Assembly (NCBI GenBank): GCA_036395835.1
Contig: DASWCW010000176.1
Coordinates: 1 to 6,126, forward strand
Length of the DNA: 6,126 bases
Origin: AP-16 sp036395835
GTDB taxonomy: Bacteria; Pseudomonadota; Alphaproteobacteria; Rhizobiales; Xanthobacteraceae
Direction of reading: 5' to 3'
Shown: in pieces, positions 5,021 to 6,126 of the stretch
Layout of the letters: each line of letters starts with the position of its first letter
How positions within the stretch are numbered: position 1 is the first letter of the stretch
Notes under the pieces: generated by a model
Told to the model about the DNA's origin: nothing
Databases searched by the model: none
What the model saw: the letters and a program-made list of their open reading frames with translations, nothing else
Made by a program: the position numbers and the translations under genes

Positions 5021-6126
5021 CTAGTTCTTCTTCAATATCTTCTCGACGGGGTTGAGGCGCAGCCGATGCGCCTGCGGCATGTCGGATCCGAGCAACGGCC
5101 GCAAGTACGCGTGGAATGCATCGGTGACGCCGGCGCTGTCGGCGGCGATGAAGGAGTCCGGCATGGTCCGGGTCTTGCCGGCGACCGCGGCCAGCTCGGT
5201 GAGCTGATAATCCACCGCATAGGAGCCGGTGCGGTGAATGCTCACCGAGCCGTCGCGGTTGTCGGACATCGCGTAGTGCACGGCCTTTTCGCCGACCTCG
5301 CGCGCCTCGCTGCGATCCACGTCGGAAACACAGCCGAAGAACGAGCGCTGCAGATAGCCGAAGGTGTCGCCGCGCACCCGCTTGATGCCGAGCTTGGATT
5401 TCACCGCTTCGGTGAGCGAATCGGCAAGCAGCCCGGTCCCCGAAAGCTGCACGTTGCCGTGTGCGTCGCGCTCGACCTGCTTGGCGAGAGAAACCGTGAT
5501 GGCCGTGCCCTGCGCGTCATGAATTCCCTCCGAGACGGCGACGACGCATCGGCCGTAGCGCTCCACATTGGCCTTCACGTCGGCGAGGAACTTGTCCACC
5601 GAGAAGGTGCGCTCGGGCAGATAGACGAGGTGAGGTCCGTCGTCGGGAAAAGACTTCGCCAGCGCCGACGCCGCGGTGAGAAATCCGGCGTGCCGTCCCA
5701 TCACCACGGCGACGTAGACGCCCGGCAGGGATCGATTGTCCAGATTGAGTCCCATGAACGCCTGCGCCACGAACCGCGCCGCCGACGGATAGCCGGGGAC
5801 GTGATCGGAGCCCATGAGATCGTTGTCGATGGTCTTGGGGATGTGCACGCAACGCAGATCGTAACTTGATTTCTGCGCTTCCTCGGAAACGATGCGCACG
5901 GTGTCCGCGCTATCGTTGCCGCCGATGTAGAAGAAGCAGCCGACATCGTGCGCCTGCAGCACACGAAAGATCTCCTTGCAATAGGCATGATCGGGCTTGT
6001 CGCGCGTGGAGCCGAGCGCCGCCGAGGGCGTGAGCCCCACCATCTCGAGATTCTGCACGGTCTCGCGCGTGAGATTCACCAGGTCTTCGTCGACGATGCC
6101 CCGCACGCCGTGGATCGCGCCGTAGA
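5021..6126 (-). CDS. 6-phosphofructokinase, probably pyrophosphate-dependent (N-terminus outside window)
   Basis: Interconverts fructose 6-phosphate and fructose 1,6-bisphosphate in the cytoplasm (glycolysis/gluconeogenesis). The frame runs off the right edge. Residues before the GTG at 6106 (YGAIHGVRG) continue the family's N-terminal sequence, so that GTG is not the start; perhaps 30-40 residues, including the first glycine-rich GGD loop, are missing. Numbering from 6106: GGNDSADT at 62-69, PKTIDND at 90-96 with catalytic base D94, GYPSAARF at 105-112, and MGRHAGF at 136-142. ATP enzymes have Gly at the positions held here by D65 (GGDGS in ATP types) and K91 (PGTIDND in ATP types). Asp and Lys there mark the PPi-dependent group, EC 2.7.1.90. 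PPi use makes the reaction reversible. The C-terminus ends in a basic EKILKKN. No other glycolytic gene is next to it. Donor specificity is inferred from residues, not tested. Confidence 0.92.
   Translation of the reverse strand, partial: YGAIHGVRGIVDEDLVNLTRETVQNLEMVGLTPSAALGSTRDKPDHAYCKEIFRVLQAHDVGCFFYIGGNDSADTVRIVSEEAQKSSYDLRCVHIPKTIDNDLMGSDHVPGYPSAARFVAQAFMGLNLDNRSLPGVYVAVVMGRHAGFLTAASALAKSFPDDGPHLVYLPERTFSVDKFLADVKANVERYGRCVVAVSEGIHDAQGTAITVSLAKQVERDAHGNVQLSGTGLLADSLTEAVKSKLGIKRVRGDTFGYLQRSFFGCVSDVDRSEAREVGEKAVHYAMSDNRDGSVSIHRTGSYAVDYQLTELAAVAGKTRTMPDSFIAADSAGVTDAFHAYLRPLLGSDMPQAHRLRLNPVEKILKKN

Noticed and set aside
4988..5869. 293-codon open frame on the plus strand
   Set aside because: It lies antisense to the phosphofructokinase coding frame, which has all expected motifs. 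Its peptide has no recognisable domain and is rich in H, R and V, as expected for a complementary shadow of a GC-rich gene.
6104..6106. GTG as the start of the phosphofructokinase gene
   Set aside because: The frame continues to the right edge with family-like residues (YGAIHGVRG), and the family's N-terminal glycine-rich loop would be missing.
1..6126. A CRISPR array, toxin-antitoxin pair, defence system or biosynthetic cluster
   Set aside because: I saw no regularly spaced repeats, no paired small genes and no nuclease, transposase or synthase motifs on either strand. The gene set consists of separate housekeeping and envelope functions.

Overview
The window reads as ordinary chromosomal DNA from a GC-rich proteobacterium. 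The protein set and the look of two intergenic stretches suggest an alphaproteobacterium of the Rhizobiales (Bradyrhizobium-like). This is a tentative placement from memory of similar proteins, not a demonstrated one. GC-rich third codon positions and good ribosome binding sites support five real protein genes, two of them cut by the window edges. There is also one fragment of a broken gene.

Layout: (1) bases 1-1134, plus strand, is the 3' part of an MltB-family lytic murein transglycosylase with a C-terminal peptidoglycan-binding domain. (2) Bases 1135-1513 hold no intact gene, but the minus strand at about 1212-1415 keeps the C-terminal tail of a MalG-type sugar ABC transporter permease, a decayed or truncated copy. 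(3) Bases 1514-2764, plus strand, encode an exported fusion of a c-type cytochrome heme motif to a seven-bladed propeller of the virginiamycin B lyase (Vgb) family. (4) Bases 2902-3324, minus strand, encode a small exported protein of unknown function, convergent with the fusion gene. (5) Bases 3556-4641, minus strand, encode an alpha/beta hydrolase with a twin-arginine signal. (6) Bases 4642-5020 are a less GC-rich gap of 379 bases with no convincing gene. (7) Bases 5021-6126, minus strand, are the C-terminal part of a 6-phosphofructokinase whose active-site residues point to pyrophosphate rather than ATP as phosphoryl donor.

The genes do not form an evident pathway or operon. They are spaced by gaps of 137 to 379 bases, change strand twice, and cover cell-wall remodelling, envelope redox or binding, an exported hydrolase and central glycolysis. 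Three of the five are exported by visible signal peptides and the transglycosylase family is also exported, so the common theme is the envelope.

I did not find a convincing undescribed system. The items most worth a second look are the cytochrome-propeller fusion, which seems to lack the catalytic histidines of true Vgb, and the ABC permease remnant. No RNA gene, CRISPR array, complete mobile element or origin could be supported.
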